Notes: generated by a model from the letters alone, not told the origin. 64,000 nucleotides of DNA from Rhodoplanes sp963712435 (GCA_963712435.1 CAVQIB010000001.1:558001-622000), one strand, 5' to 3'; positions 49,574-60,041 are shown, counted from the stretch's first letter. A program made the numbers and translations.

Positions 49574-50872
49574 ATGAGCAGCGACGCCGTTGCGATCACC
49601 GGGTTCGTGCTTCTGTTCGCGCTGATGCTGCTGCGGGTCCCGATCGGAATGGCGATGGGCCTCGTCGGGGTCGGCGGCTTCGCCTATCTGAGCGGCGGCG
49701 GACCGGCGCTGAAGATCGTCGGCCACACCTCGATGCGCACGGTGACCGACTTCAACTTCGCCGTGGTGCCGCTCTTCCTCCTGATGGGCGCTTTCGCAAC
49801 CACCTCCGGTATGAGCCGTGAGCTGTTTCGCGCCGGCAATGCGTTTCTCGGCCATCTGCGCGGCGGGCTCGGCATCGCGACGATTGCGGCGTGCGGCGGG
49901 TTTGCCGCAATCTGCGGCTCTTCGGTCGCTACCGCCGCGACCTTCTCCCGCGTCGCCTATCCCGAGATGCGCGCCTACGGCTATCCGCAATCCTTCGCCA
50001 CCGGCGTGATCGCGGCGGGCGGCACCCTCGGGATCATGATACCGCCCTCGACGGTGTTCGCGGTGTACGGGCTGATCACCGAGCAGGACATCGGCAAGCT
50101 GTTCATCGCCGGGATCATGCCCGGAATTCTCGCGATGGCGATGTACATGCTGACGATCACCATCATCGGCATGGTGCGGCCCGGCTTTCTGCCGCCTGGG
50201 AAGAGCGTGTCCTGGAAGGAGCGGGGGCAGAGCCTGCGCGAAATCTGGGCGACGCTTCTGTTGTTCGCCTTCGTCATCGGCGGCATCTATGGCGGCCTGT
50301 TCACCGCGACCGAAGCGGCCGGCATGGGCGCGGCCGGCGCGTTCCTCATCGGCGTCGTCCGCGGAAAGCTGTCGCGCCAGGACATCCGCCGCTCGCTCCT
50401 GGACACGACGCGCGTTACCGCCGCGGTGTTCACGATCCTGATCGGGGCGCTCTTGTTCGGCTACTTTCTCACCATCACCCAGTCGCCGCAGAAGCTGACC
50501 GAGTTCCTCACCGGCCTCGGAATCGGGCGCTACGGGGTGCTCGTGCTGATCATGGTCTTGTATCTGGTGCTCGGATGCCTCATGGACGCGCTCGCCATGA
50601 TCATCCTCACAGTGCCGATCATCTTTCCCGTGATCAAGGAGCTCGGCTTCGATCCGATCTGGTTCGGCGTAATCATTGTGATGACGGTCGAGCTCGGCCT
50701 GATCCACCCTCCGGTCGGCATGAATATTTTCGTGATCAAGAGCGTGCTCGAGGACGTGAAAATCTCAACGATATTCTACGGCGTGCTGCCCTTCATCGTG
50801 ACCGACCTGCTGCGGCTTGCGATCCTGATCGCCTTTCCCGTCATTGCACTATGGCTGCCGTCGCGTATGTAA
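49574..50872 (+). CDS. TRAP transporter large permease DctM
   Basis: A 432-residue permease with about 12 hydrophobic segments. Typical DctM strings are LMLLRVPIGMAMGLVGVGGF, VVPLFLLMGAFATTSGMSRE, GIMIPPSTVFAVYGLITEQD and VELGLIHPPVGMNIFVIKSV. It starts 10 bp after dctQ; GTG 49565 is an alternative start. It imports the solute delivered by DctP using a sodium or proton gradient. Confidence 0.93.
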   Translation: MSSDAVAITGFVLLFALMLLRVPIGMAMGLVGVGGFAYLSGGGPALKIVGHTSMRTVTDFNFAVVPLFLLMGAFATTSGMSRELFRAGNAFLGHLRGGLGIATIAACGGFAAICGSSVATAATFSRVAYPEMRAYGYPQSFATGVIAAGGTLGIMIPPSTVFAVYGLITEQDIGKLFIAGIMPGILAMAMYMLTITIIGMVRPGFLPPGKSVSWKERGQSLREIWATLLLFAFVIGGIYGGLFTATEAAGMGAAGAFLIGVVRGKLSRQDIRRSLLDTTRVTAAVFTILIGALLFGYFLTITQSPQKLTEFLTGLGIGRYGVLVLIMVLYLVLGCLMDALAMIILTVPIIFPVIKELGFDPIWFGVIIVMTVELGLIHPPVGMNIFVIKSVLEDVKISTIFYGVLPFIVTDLLRLAILIAFPVIALWLPSRM

Positions 50873-50904
50873 CTTGTTGGGACCAAAACCATTCGGGCGG
50901 CGCC

Positions 50905-53043
50905 ATGGAACGATCGTTCAAACAGGAAGTGCAGGCTCTGACGCTCGGGGAAGGCGAGACCTTCCATGGCGAGGGCATCATCGCGGTGACCAAGGCGCTC
51001 CTCCAGTCGGGCGTGAGCTATGTCGGCGGCTATCAGGGCGCGCCGGTGTCGCATCTGATCGACGTGATGGTCGAGGCGCAGGACCTGCTCGCCGAGCTCG
51101 GCGTGCATGTCGAGACCTGCACCAACGAGGCCGCGGCCGCCGCCATGCTGGGCGCCTCGATCAACTATCCGTTGCGCGGCGCGGTCACCTGGAAGTCGAT
51201 CGTGGGGACGAATGTGGCGGCCGACGCCCTGTCCAACCTGGCCTCGCCGGGGGTGATGGGCGGCGCGCTGATCATTCTCGGCGAGGACTACGGCGAGGGC
51301 GCGAGCGTCGTGCAGGAGCGCTCGCACGCCTTCGCCATGAAATCGTCGATGTGGCTGCTCGATCCGAAGCCCGACCTGCCCACGATTGTGCGCTGCGTCG
51401 AGAAAGGCTTCGAGCTGTCGGAAGCGAGCCACGCGCCGGTGATGCTGGAATTGCGCATCCGCGCCTGCCACGTGACCGGGCAGTTCGCGGCCAAGACCAA
51501 CCAGCGGGGCCATTACTCCTCGATCGCGCGCATCGCCGAGCCGGCCCGTTTCGATTACGCCAAGCTGTCGCATCCGCCGGTCGTGTTCACGCAGGAGCGG
51601 CTGAAGGTCGAGGAGCGGCTTCCGGCGGCGCAGGCCTTCATCGTCGCCCACCAGCTCAACGAAGTCATCCGCGGCGAAATGGACGACATCGGGATCATCG
51701 TTCTCGGCGGGCTCGCGAACAGCGTGCTGCGCGCGCTCGCGCGGCTGCACCTGGCCGATCTGTTCGGCCGCTCGCGCATTCCGATCTATGTGCTCAACGT
51801 CGCCTATCCGCTCGCGCCGGAGGAGCTGCGCGGCTTCTGCGCCGGCAAGCGCGCGGTGCTCGTGGTCGAGGAGGGCTATCCCGACTATGTCGAGCAGGCG
51901 GTGACGGTCGAGCTGCGGCGCGCCGACCTGAACACGCGCGTGTTCGGCAAGGGCCCGCTGCCGAAGACCGGGGAATACACGCCGGACGTCGTGCTTCAGG
52001 GCGTCGCCGCCTTTCTCCGCGAGGTGCGGCCGGAGACGATTGCCGTCGATCTGATCGAAGCGCAGGCGACGGCGCTTCTCGCGCGCAAGGAGGCCGCCGC
52101 CGCGATCGGCGATTTGCCCGCGCGCCCGCCCGCCTTCTGCACCGGCTGCCCGGAACGCCCCGTGTTCGCGGCGATCAAGCTTGCCGAGCGCGAGGTCGGG
52201 CGCACGCATATCAGCGCCGATATCGGCTGCCATTCGTTCGCAACCATGCCGCCGTTCAATCTCGGCAACTCGATCCTCGGCTACGGGATGAGCCTTGCGA
52301 GCGCGGCGGCGGTCGCCCCCAATCTCGACACGCGTCCGATCTCCATCATGGGGGACGGCGGGTTCTGGCATAACGGACTCCTCAGCGGCGTCGCCAGCAA
52401 CCTGTTCAACAAGGGCGACGGCGTGCTGTTGATCATGCAGAACGGCTACACCTCGGCGACCGGGCAGCAATTCATGCCGTCGAGCCCGGCGAGCCGGGAC
52501 GGCGCGGCGTCCGGCATGACCATCGAGAAGACGCTGCGCGCGCTCGGCGTCAAATGGCTGCGCACGGTGCGCAGCTACAGCGTCGCCAAGATGGCCGCCA
52601 CGCTGAAGGAGGCGATGCTTTCCGCCGAGCGCGGGCTGAAGGTGATCATCGCCGACGGCGAATGCCAGCTCGTGCGCCAGCGCCGCGTGCGCGCCGAAGA
52701 CGCCGGCAAGCTCGCGCGCGGCGAGCGCGTCGTGCGCACCCGGTTCGGCGTCGACGACGACATCTGCACCGGCGACCACTCCTGCATCCGGCTCTCGGGG
52801 TGTCCGTCGCTCACGGTGAAGCCGAACCCCGACCCGCTGCGGAGCGATCCGGTCGCGACCGTGATCGAGAGCTGCGTCGGCTGCGGCCTGTGCGGCGAGG
52901 TCGCGCATGCGGCCGTTCTGTGCCCGTCCTTCTATCGGGTCGAGCTGGTGCGCAACCCGAACCGCTGGGACCGCATGCGTGACGGCCTCGCGCGCGGCGT
53001 CATCCGCCTGTTCGGCGGACGCGATCGAGCAGGCGCGACATGA
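50905..53043 (+). CDS. iorA: indolepyruvate:ferredoxin oxidoreductase, alpha subunit
   Basis: A 712-residue thiamine-diphosphate enzyme that oxidatively decarboxylates aryl pyruvates to aryl acyl-CoA. The N-terminal pyrimidine-binding domain has SYVGGYQGAPVSHLIDVMVE. The ThDP-binding C-terminal domain has CTGCPERPVFAAIKLAE and SIMGDGGFWHNGLLSGVAS with NGYTSATG. The end carries ferredoxin-like cysteines (CTGDHSCIRLSGCP, then CVGCGLCGEVAHAAVLCP). ATG 50905 is chosen because the family start (LTLGEGETFHGEGIIAVTKA) follows; the longer frame overlaps dctM. It is followed directly by the beta subunit (4-bp overlap). Confidence 0.93.
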   Translation: MERSFKQEVQALTLGEGETFHGEGIIAVTKALLQSGVSYVGGYQGAPVSHLIDVMVEAQDLLAELGVHVETCTNEAAAAAMLGASINYPLRGAVTWKSIVGTNVAADALSNLASPGVMGGALIILGEDYGEGASVVQERSHAFAMKSSMWLLDPKPDLPTIVRCVEKGFELSEASHAPVMLELRIRACHVTGQFAAKTNQRGHYSSIARIAEPARFDYAKLSHPPVVFTQERLKVEERLPAAQAFIVAHQLNEVIRGEMDDIGIIVLGGLANSVLRALARLHLADLFGRSRIPIYVLNVAYPLAPEELRGFCAGKRAVLVVEEGYPDYVEQAVTVELRRADLNTRVFGKGPLPKTGEYTPDVVLQGVAAFLREVRPETIAVDLIEAQATALLARKEAAAAIGDLPARPPAFCTGCPERPVFAAIKLAEREVGRTHISADIGCHSFATMPPFNLGNSILGYGMSLASAAAVAPNLDTRPISIMGDGGFWHNGLLSGVASNLFNKGDGVLLIMQNGYTSATGQQFMPSSPASRDGAASGMTIEKTLRALGVKWLRTVRSYSVAKMAATLKEAMLSAERGLKVIIADGECQLVRQRRVRAEDAGKLARGERVVRTRFGVDDDICTGDHSCIRLSGCPSLTVKPNPDPLRSDPVATVIESCVGCGLCGEVAHAAVLCPSFYRVELVRNPNRWDRMRDGLARGVIRLFGGRDRAGAT

Positions 53044-54587
53044 GCGTCCCGTCGCGCCCGATCACTCTGCTGATCGCCGCGCTCGGCGGCGAAGGCGGCG
53101 GCGTGCTGACGCACTGGATCGTTTCCGCCGCGTCGAGCCTCGGCTTTCCCGTGCAGAGCACGTCGATTCCCGGCGTGGCGCAGCGGACCGGCGCGACCAC
53201 CTATTACATCGAGATTCTGCCGGTGCCCTGGGCCGAGCTGGACGGACGGCAGCCGGTGCTCGCGCTTACGCCCGGCGTCGGCGATGTCGACATCGTGCTC
53301 GCGAGCGAGCTCCTGGAGGCCACGCGCGCCATCGCCAATGGCTTCGTGACGGCCGACCGCACGATGGTGATCGCCTCCAGCCATCGCCACTATGCGATTG
53401 CGGAAAAGATGGCGATGGGGGACGGCCGCACCGATCCGGCGCCGCCTGCTCGAAGCGATCGCGCAGAACGCGCAAGGCGCAGCTGATTTTCGACATGGAG
53501 GCGGTCGCTCGCGAGGCCGGCGCGATGATCAGCGCGGTGATGCTGGGCGCGCTCGTCGCCTCGCGCCACCTGCCGCTGCCGCAGGACGCGCTGGTCGCGG
53601 CGATCCGCGCGGAGGGGAAAGCCGCCGCGGCGAACATCCGCGGTTTCGAGGCAGGGCTGTCGGCGGCCGCGCGCGCGTCCGCTGCGCCCGCCGCGGCCGA
53701 GCCGGAGAAGCGAACGCAGGGCGAGGCGCGCCGGGCTCGTATCGCTCGAACGGGAGGCGACGCGATCGTTCCCGCCGGAAGCGGCCGACATGTTGGTCGA
53801 AGGCGTGCGCCGGCTTCATCGCTACCAGAATCGCGCTTACGCGAAGCTCTATCTCGAACGGCTGAAGCCGATCGCAGCCGCCGACCATGCCGCCCGCGCC
53901 GAAGGCCGGCTCCTGCGCGAGACGGCGCGCCACCTCGCCGTGCGCATGTCCTATGAGGACGTGATCCGGGTCGCGGCTGCGAAAATCGCGCCCGAGCGCA
54001 TCGGACGCATCGAACGCGACATGGGCGCGAAGGCCGGCGAACGGCTGCGGATCGTCGAGTTCCTGAAGCCCGGGCTCGACGAAATAAGCCAGATCCTTCC
54101 AGTCCCGCTCGCGCGCCGCCTGCTCGCCGCCGCGGAGACCCGCGCTTGGCTGCGCGATCTCCATCTCGCCATGGAACTGGAGACCACCTCGATGTCCGGC
54201 TATCTGCGGCTATGGGGGCTCGCGAAGCTGCGCGCCTTGCGGCCGTGGACGCATCGCTACCATGAGGAGCAGCGCGCGATCGAGACCTGGCTTGCGCTTA
54301 TCGCCGAAGCGGCGGGGCGCTCGGCTGCGCTCGCGCTCGAAGTGGCGGAATGCGCGCGGCTGCTGAAAGGCTATGGCGACACGCTCAGGCGCGGCCGCAG
54401 CAACTTCGCCCTGATCGAGGCGCGCGTGATCCGTCCGGTCCTGGCCGGACAAATCCCCGCCGCGGCGGGGATCGATGCGGTTGCGAGCGCGCGCACGGCG
54501 GCGCTGGTCGATCCGGACGGCGCAGGCCTCTCGGCGTGTCTCGCCGAGATCGAGCGCCGGACGGAGCTTCGGCTCGCCGCCGAGTGA
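53040..54587 (+). CDS. iorB: indolepyruvate oxidoreductase beta subunit family protein, frameshifted
   Basis: A beta subunit of about 515 residues with a C-terminal extension (DUF6537-like). The N-terminal domain (LIAALGGEGGGVLTHWIVSA, then TSIPGVAQRTGATTYYIEIL) is the gamma-type domain of pyruvate:ferredoxin oxidoreductases. The middle (NAQGALIFDMEAVAREAGAM-like) is in another frame between about 53446 and 53730; the C-terminal part returns to frame with LVEGVRRLHRYQNRAYAKLY. At least two compensating indels are needed. It works with IorA, transferring electrons to ferredoxin or, in aerobic relatives, to another carrier. Confidence 0.88.
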
Positions 54588-54761
54588 CGGAGGGCACGCG
54601 CGATCCGCCGCCTGCGATCCGCGTGAAACCGCCCCCGCCATCTGCTGGAGCATTTTCCGGCGAAGTGAGAACCAGTTCGCCGCGGAAAATGCGATCGCGC
54701 AACGACGGCTTAAGCGAATTCCGATTCCGCTGGAACGGAATTCGCTCTAGCCTTGCCCGCG

Positions 54762-57535
54762 ATGGACGCTGCGCAACCGCCCGATATGCCCGACACGCCC
54801 GAGACGGCCGGCGCCGCCGCGCCGCCGGAGGCGGGCTCGCGCAGAGCCGCCCCCGACGGCGGCCGTCCGACGCCGATGATGGAGCAGTATATCGAGATCA
54901 AGGCGGCCAATCCGGACTGCCTCCTGTTCTACCGGATGGGCGATTTCTACGAGCTGTTCTTCGACGACGCCGAGGTGGCGAGCCGCGCGCTCGGCATCGT
55001 GCTGACCAAGCGCGGCAAGCATCTCGGCCACGACATCCCGATGTGCGGCGTGCCGATCGAGCGCGCCGACGAGTATCTGCACCGGCTCATCGCGCTCGGC
55101 CATCGCGTCGCCGTCTGCGAGCAGATGGAAGACCCGGCGGAGGCGCGAAAGCGCGGTGCGAAGTCGGTCGTCCGCCGCGACGTGGTGCGCCTCGTCACGC
55201 CCGGCACGCTGACCGAAGACTCGCTCCTCGACGCCAAGCGCAACAACTATCTCGTCGCGGTCGCGCGCGCGAAGGCCTCCGCGCAAGGCGAGGAGGGCCG
55301 GTTCGCGCTTGCATGCCTCGACATTTCGACGGGCGAATTCCGCCTCACCGAGTGCGACCGCACCGGGCTTTCCGCCGAGATCGCCCGCATCGAGCCGGGC
55401 GAGGTGATCGTGTCCGACGCGCTCTTTGGCGATCCCGAACTCGCGCCCTATCTGCGCACGCTCTCCGCCGTGACGCCGCTCCCGCGCGACGTGTTCGACG
55501 GCGCGAGCGCGGAGCGCCGGCTTGCGTCCTATTTCGCCGTCGCGACCACGGAGGCGTTCGGGGCGTTCTCCCGCCTCGAACTCACCGCGGCGGCCGCCTG
55601 CGTCACCTATGTCGAGCGCACGCAGATCGGCAAGCGCCCGCCGCTGTCGCCGCCGCTGCGCGAAGCGGCCGGCGCGACGCTGCTGATCGATGCGGCGACC
55701 CGCGCCAATCTCGAACTGATGCGCACGCTCTCGGGCGAACGGCGCGGCTCGCTCATCGCCGCAATCGACCGCACGGTGACGGCGGCGGGCTCGCGCCTGC
55801 TCGCGCAGCGCCTCGCCGCCCCGCTCACCGATCCGCACGCGATCGGCGAGCGGCTCGATGCGGTGGCCTGGTTCGTCGCCGATGCGCCGCTGCGCAACGA
55901 GATGCGCGAAAGCCTCGCCGCGGCGCCCGATCTCGCGCGCGCGCTCGCGCGCATGGTGCTCGGACGCGGCGGGCCGCGCGACCTCGCGGCGATCCGCGAC
56001 GGGCTTTCCACGGCCGCCGAACTGAGCAAGCGCCTCGCCATGCACGGAGGCCGCGCCGGAGGAGATCGCGCAGGCGATCGCCGCCTTCCGCCGGCCGGAC
56101 GCCGCCCTCGTCACCGCGCTCGATGGCGCGCTCGCCGACCAGCTGCCGTATTTCAAGCGCGACGGCGGCTTCGTGCGGGCGGGCTATGATCGCGCGCTCG
56201 ACGAGACGCGCGCGCTGCGCGACGAAGCGCGCCGCGTGATCGCCGCCCTGCAGGCGCGCTACGTCGAGGCGACCGCGATCCGCAGCCTGAAAATCCGCCA
56301 CAACAATGTGCTCGGCTATTTCGTCGACGTGACCGCGCAGCACGGCGACAGGCTGATGAGCGCCGCCGCTCAACGCGACCTTCATCCATCGCCAGACGAC
56401 CGCGGGGCAGGTGCGCTTCACGACCACCGAACTGGGCGAGCTGAAGTCGAGGATCGCGAGCGCCGCCGACCGCGCGCTCGGCCTCGAGCTCGACATGTTC
56501 GAGCGGCTGTGCGCGGACGTGGTCGCCGCAGCCGAGGCGATCAAGGCGGCCGCGCGGGCGCTCGCCGTGATCGACGTCGCCTCCGCGCTCGCGGCCATTG
56601 CGGTGGAGCGGAACTATACCCGGCCGCAGATCGATGCGAGCCTCGCCTTCGCTATCGCGGGCGGGCGGCATCCGGTCGTCGAGCAGGCGCTCGCCGAGGA
56701 CGGCGCGCCGTTCGTCGCCAACGACTGCGATCTCACGCCGCCCGCGGGCGAGCCCGCCGGCCGCATCTATGTCGTCACCGGGCCGAACATGGCGGGCAAG
56801 TCGACCTATCTGCGGCAGAACGCGCTGATCGCCGTGCTCGCGCAGACGGGAAGCTTCGTGCCGGCGGCGCGCGTGCATATCGGCGTGCTCGACCGGCTGT
56901 TTTCGCGGGTCGGTGCGGCCGACGATCTCGCCCGCGGGCGCTCGACCTTCATGGTCGAGATGGTGGAGACTGCGGCGATCCTCAATCAGGCCGGGCTGCG
57001 CTCGCTGGTCATTCTCGACGAGATCGGACGCGGCACCGCGACGTTCGACGGGCTCTCGATCGCCTGGGCGGCGATCGAGCATCTGCATGACCAGAACCGC
57101 TGCCGCGCGCTGTTCGCGACTCACTTCCACGAACTGACGGCGCTCGCGCACAAGCTGCCGCGCCTGTTCAACGCGACCATGCGGGTGAAGGAATGGCATG
57201 GCGACGTCGTGTTCCTGCACGAGGTGGTGGCGGGCGCGGCCGACCGCTCCTACGGCATCCAGGTCGCGAAACTCGCCGGGCTGCCCGCGCCGGTGATCGA
57301 GCGGGCGAAGCTCGTGCTCGCCGAGCTGGAAGCGCAGGATCGCATCTCGCCCGCGCAGCGGCTGATCGATGACCTGCCGCTGTTCGCCGCCGCGCGCGCG
57401 CCGGCGCCGGCGCCCGATCCCGCCACGGACGCGGCGCTGACCGCGCTCGCCTCGCTCAATCCCGACGAGATGTCGCCGAAACAGGCGCTGGAAGCGCTCT
57501 ACGCGCTCAAGCAGGCGGCGAGAAAACGAACGTAG
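54762..57535 (+). CDS. mutS: DNA mismatch repair protein MutS, two frameshifts
   Basis: The MutS mismatch-recognition ATPase. The mismatch-binding Phe motif is CLLFYRMGDFYELFFDDAEV. The core has ETAAILNQAGLRSLVILDE and Walker A GPNMAGKSTYLRQNALIAVL. The C-terminus includes LFATHFHELTALAHKLPRLF and SYGIQVAKLAGLPAPVIERA. Frames change at about 56050 (after KRLAMHGG) and about 56375, where relatives read LNATFIHRQTTAGQVRFTTT. Both can be fixed by single-base changes. ATG 54762 is used; TTG 54753 is possible. Confidence 0.93.
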
Positions 57536-57563
57536 CGGCGGCCACGGCCATCACTGATGCACC

Positions 57564-57681
57564 CGTGTCCTGCACGCGGCGCAGCGAAGCGATGCGCCGC
57601 AGATGCGGGACCCAACCCGCCCGTAATTATGGGTCCCGGTTCTGCAGCGCGCATGTCGTGCTGCGCTGCGCCGGGATACGA
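57564..57681. repeat. dispersed repeat (copy 2)
   Basis: This 118-bp segment (CGTGTCCTGCACGCGGCGCA ... CGCCGGGATACGA) is homologous to 7924-8036 and shares GGTCCCGGTTCTGCAGCGCG and TCGTGCTGCGCTGCGCC. It lies between the convergent mutS and cobC. Confidence 0.75.
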
Positions 57682-57688
57682 GATTGCG

Positions 57689-58927
57689 CTATTTCACGAG
57701 CGCGCCGGCCAGCCGCTCCCACGCGGGTTCGTCGCCGGGCAGTCCGAACCGCAGCCAGGTGGGATGCTCGGCGAAGCGGCGCACCAGAATGCCGGCTCGG
57801 CCGAGCGTCTCGAACAGCGGAGCGGCGGCGGGCGTCTGCGCCAGCCGGAACAGCGACGTGCCGCCGACGATGTCCAGGCCCGCGTCCGCGAGGAGGGCGT
57901 CCAGTCTTTGCGCCGCCTGCGCGAGCCTGCGTTGCGTCGCCGCGATCCAGGCGCCGTCGGCCAAGGCGGCCTCGCCGATCGCGATCGCCGGTCCCGACAC
58001 CGCCCACGGCCCGAGCGAGGCGCGCAGGCGCGCCGCGATGTCCGGGGCGGCGATGGCGAAGCCGAGCCGCAGGCCGGCGAGCCCGAAGAACTTGCCGAAC
58101 GAGCGCAGCACCACGATGTCGCCGCGCCCGACCTCGCCCGCGAGGCTCGCGCTTGCGCGGGAATGAGCGGAAGGCGGATCGATCGGAGCGGAACGGATTC
58201 CAGCGTTCGCGGGATCGATGTCCATGAACGCTTCGTCGATGACGAGCAGGCCGGCCTTGCGCGTCTCTTTCCTCCCCCTGAAAGGGGGAGGATGAAGGAG
58301 GGGGTCGGGTGCGGCTTGCGACCCCTCCCCGGACCATCTGCGATGGTCCGACCCTCCCCTTTCAGTGGAGGGTGCAGTCAAGAGCGACGGCTGTTCGTTC
58401 CGCGCGTCGATGGCGTAGCGCGTTTCTCTGGCGAACTGCCCCAACCGTTCGGCGAGCGCGAGCAAGTCCGCGGTCGCAACGATGCGTCCGTCCGGATTGT
58501 TCGGATTGACGAGGATCGCGAGGTCGGCGTCGCCGAGCTGCGCGAGTTCAGCGATCTCGGTCACGCGATGTCCCGCGAGCGCCGCCGCGCGGGCGTGCTC
58601 GGCATAGGTCGGGCCCAGGATGGCGGCCCGGCCAGGCGGCGCGAGCGCCGCGATGAGCGGCAGCAGGATTTGCGTGCCGGGCGCGGCCACGACGCAGGCG
58701 GGCGCGGGCGCGCCGTACGCCTTCGCCGCAAGCGCCGTGAGCCGCGCGAGGGCGTCTGCCGCGGGAAGCCGCTCGAACAGCGCCGGCGGCAAGGGGAGCG
58801 CCTTGTATGGAAAAGGATTGATTCCGGTCGAGAGGTCGAGGAAAGGTTCCGGCGCGTCCGCAAACCGACGGCGCGCGGCGAAGAGATCGCCGCCATGTTC
58901 GAGCGGCTCGGCCGCATGAGAGACCAT
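57689..58927 (-). CDS. cobC: threonine-phosphate decarboxylase CobC with repeat-encoded insertions
   Basis: An aminotransferase-fold PLP enzyme making (R)-1-amino-2-propanol phosphate for the cobalamin nucleotide loop. Landmarks are LDLSTGINPFPYKALPLPP (residues 31-49), LGPTYAEHA, LVNPNNPDGRIV (139-150), VIDEAF (229-234) and the PLP-lysine region LRSFGKFFGLAGLRLGF (274-290). The length of 412 residues is about 75 more than usual. The excess lies at about residues 170-222 and 239-265, exactly where DNA repeats sit (58271-58372 and about 58140-58190). The frame is intact through both. The start ATG 58927 overlaps the cobD start on the other strand. Confidence 0.88.
   Translation of the reverse strand: MVSHAAEPLEHGGDLFAARRRFADAPEPFLDLSTGINPFPYKALPLPPALFERLPAADALARLTALAAKAYGAPAPACVVAAPGTQILLPLIAALAPPGRAAILGPTYAEHARAAALAGHRVTEIAELAQLGDADLAILVNPNNPDGRIVATADLLALAERLGQFARETRYAIDARNEQPSLLTAPSTERGGSDHRRWSGEGSQAAPDPLLHPPPFRGRKETRKAGLLVIDEAFMDIDPANAGIRSAPIDPPSAHSRASASLAGEVGRGDIVVLRSFGKFFGLAGLRLGFAIAAPDIAARLRASLGPWAVSGPAIAIGEAALADGAWIAATQRRLAQAAQRLDALLADAGLDIVGGTSLFRLAQTPAAAPLFETLGRAGILVRRFAEHPTWLRFGLPGDEPAWERLAGALVK
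58271..58372. repeat. 102-bp palindromic element in frame inside cobC
   Basis: The unit is bounded by CCTCCCCCTGAAAGGGGGAG and CCCTCCCCTTTCAGTGGAGG, with CCATCTGCGATGG in the middle. It is exactly 34 codons long and carries no stop in the cobC frame. It matches the units at 16292-16404 and 29956-30134. Confidence 0.8.
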
Positions 58928-60041
58928 GGACGCAGCGCTTGCCTTTCTCGCTCTCGTGATCGAGCTGACGGTCGGTTACCCGGATCGGCTGCTCGGCGCA
59001 ATCGGTCATCCGGTGATCTGGATCGGCCAGCTGATCGACCGGCTCGACCGCGCGCTCAACCGTGCGGATTTGTCATATCGGGCTTGGCCCGCGAATCCGC
59101 CCGCTCCCCGACTTTCGCTCCCGAGCGGGACAGAGAGCGGAGACGAAGCGAGGCTGGAGGGAGAAGCCAGCGAAGCGACGCGGGAGAGAATCTCGAGTGG
59201 CGCGGAGCGCGACGGGTGGGGGCATTCGCGACGCATTCCGGGCATGCTCGCGCTGCTGATCCTTCTCGTCGTCGTCGGCGCGATCGCGACGGTCGCGGAG
59301 CGCATCTTGCTGGTCCTCCCGTTCGGCTTCCTCGCCGTTGCAGCAGTCGCGAGCAGCCTGATCGCCCAGCGCAGCCTGTACGACCATGTCGCGCGCGTCG
59401 CCGACGGCGCTCGAGAGCGGGGGCGTCGAAGCCGGCCGCGCAGCCGTCGTCGCATATCGTCGGCCGCGACATCGCCGCGCTCGACGAGGCGGGCGTCGCC
59501 CGCGCCGCCATCGAAAGCCTGGCCGAGAATTTCTCCGACGGCGTCGTCGCGCCCGCTGTTCTGGCTCGCCGTCGGCGGGCTTGCCGGGCGGCGCGCTCTA
59601 CAAGGCGGTCAACACCGCCGACAGCATGATCGGCCATCACACGCCGCGCTACGAGCATTTCGGCTGGGCGGCGGCGCGGCTCGACGATCTCGTCAACCTG
59701 CCGGCGTCGCGGCTGCTCGGCGCTGCTGATCGTCGCGCGCCGCCGCGATCACGCCGGGCGCGTCGGCGGCGAGCGCCTGGGAGGCGGTGCGGCGCGACGC
59801 CGCGCGCCACCGCTCGCCCAATGCCGGCTGGCCGGAAGCGGCGATGGCCGGCGCGCTCGGGCTCACGCTCGCCGGCCCGCGCGTCTATGGCGGCGTCTGC
59901 GTCGACGACGCGTTCATGGGCGACGGCCGGCGCGACGCGACGGCGGCCGACATCCGCGCGGCGCTCGCGCTCTACCGCCGCGCCGACGCGCTGCTGATCG
60001 TGCGGTCGCTCGGCATGCTCGCCGCGCCGTCATCGCGCTAG
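58926..60041 (+). CDS. cobD: adenosylcobinamide-phosphate synthase CobD, frameshifted
   Basis: An integral membrane enzyme that attaches aminopropanol (or its phosphate) to adenosylcobyric acid. It reads VIELTVGYPDRLLGAIGHPV at the start. An unusual hydrophilic segment of about 52 residues follows (50-101), then PFGFLAVAAVASSLIAQRSL. Later parts are scattered over three frames: VGRDIAALDEAGVARAAIES, LAENFSDGVVAPA, NTADSMIGHHTPRYEHFGWA and, finally, GPRVYGGVCVDDAFMGDGRR to TAG 60039-60041. At least four indels lie between 59400 and 59790. Clustering suggests errors in the read rather than a dead gene. The start overlaps cobC divergently. Confidence 0.8.
59060..59235. repeat. probable repeat insertion inside cobD
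   Basis: This in-frame segment encodes a hydrophilic stretch absent from CobD relatives as I know them. It contains inverted arms such as TCGGGCTTGGCCCGCGA and Arg/Glu-rich low-complexity sequence. It is less clearly bounded than the cobC element. Confidence 0.45.

Noticed and set aside
48671..50707. A 678-codon minus-strand frame rich in Asp, His and Glu opposite the TRAP genes
   Set aside because: Its composition is that of a reverse-complement shadow of hydrophobic membrane protein genes.
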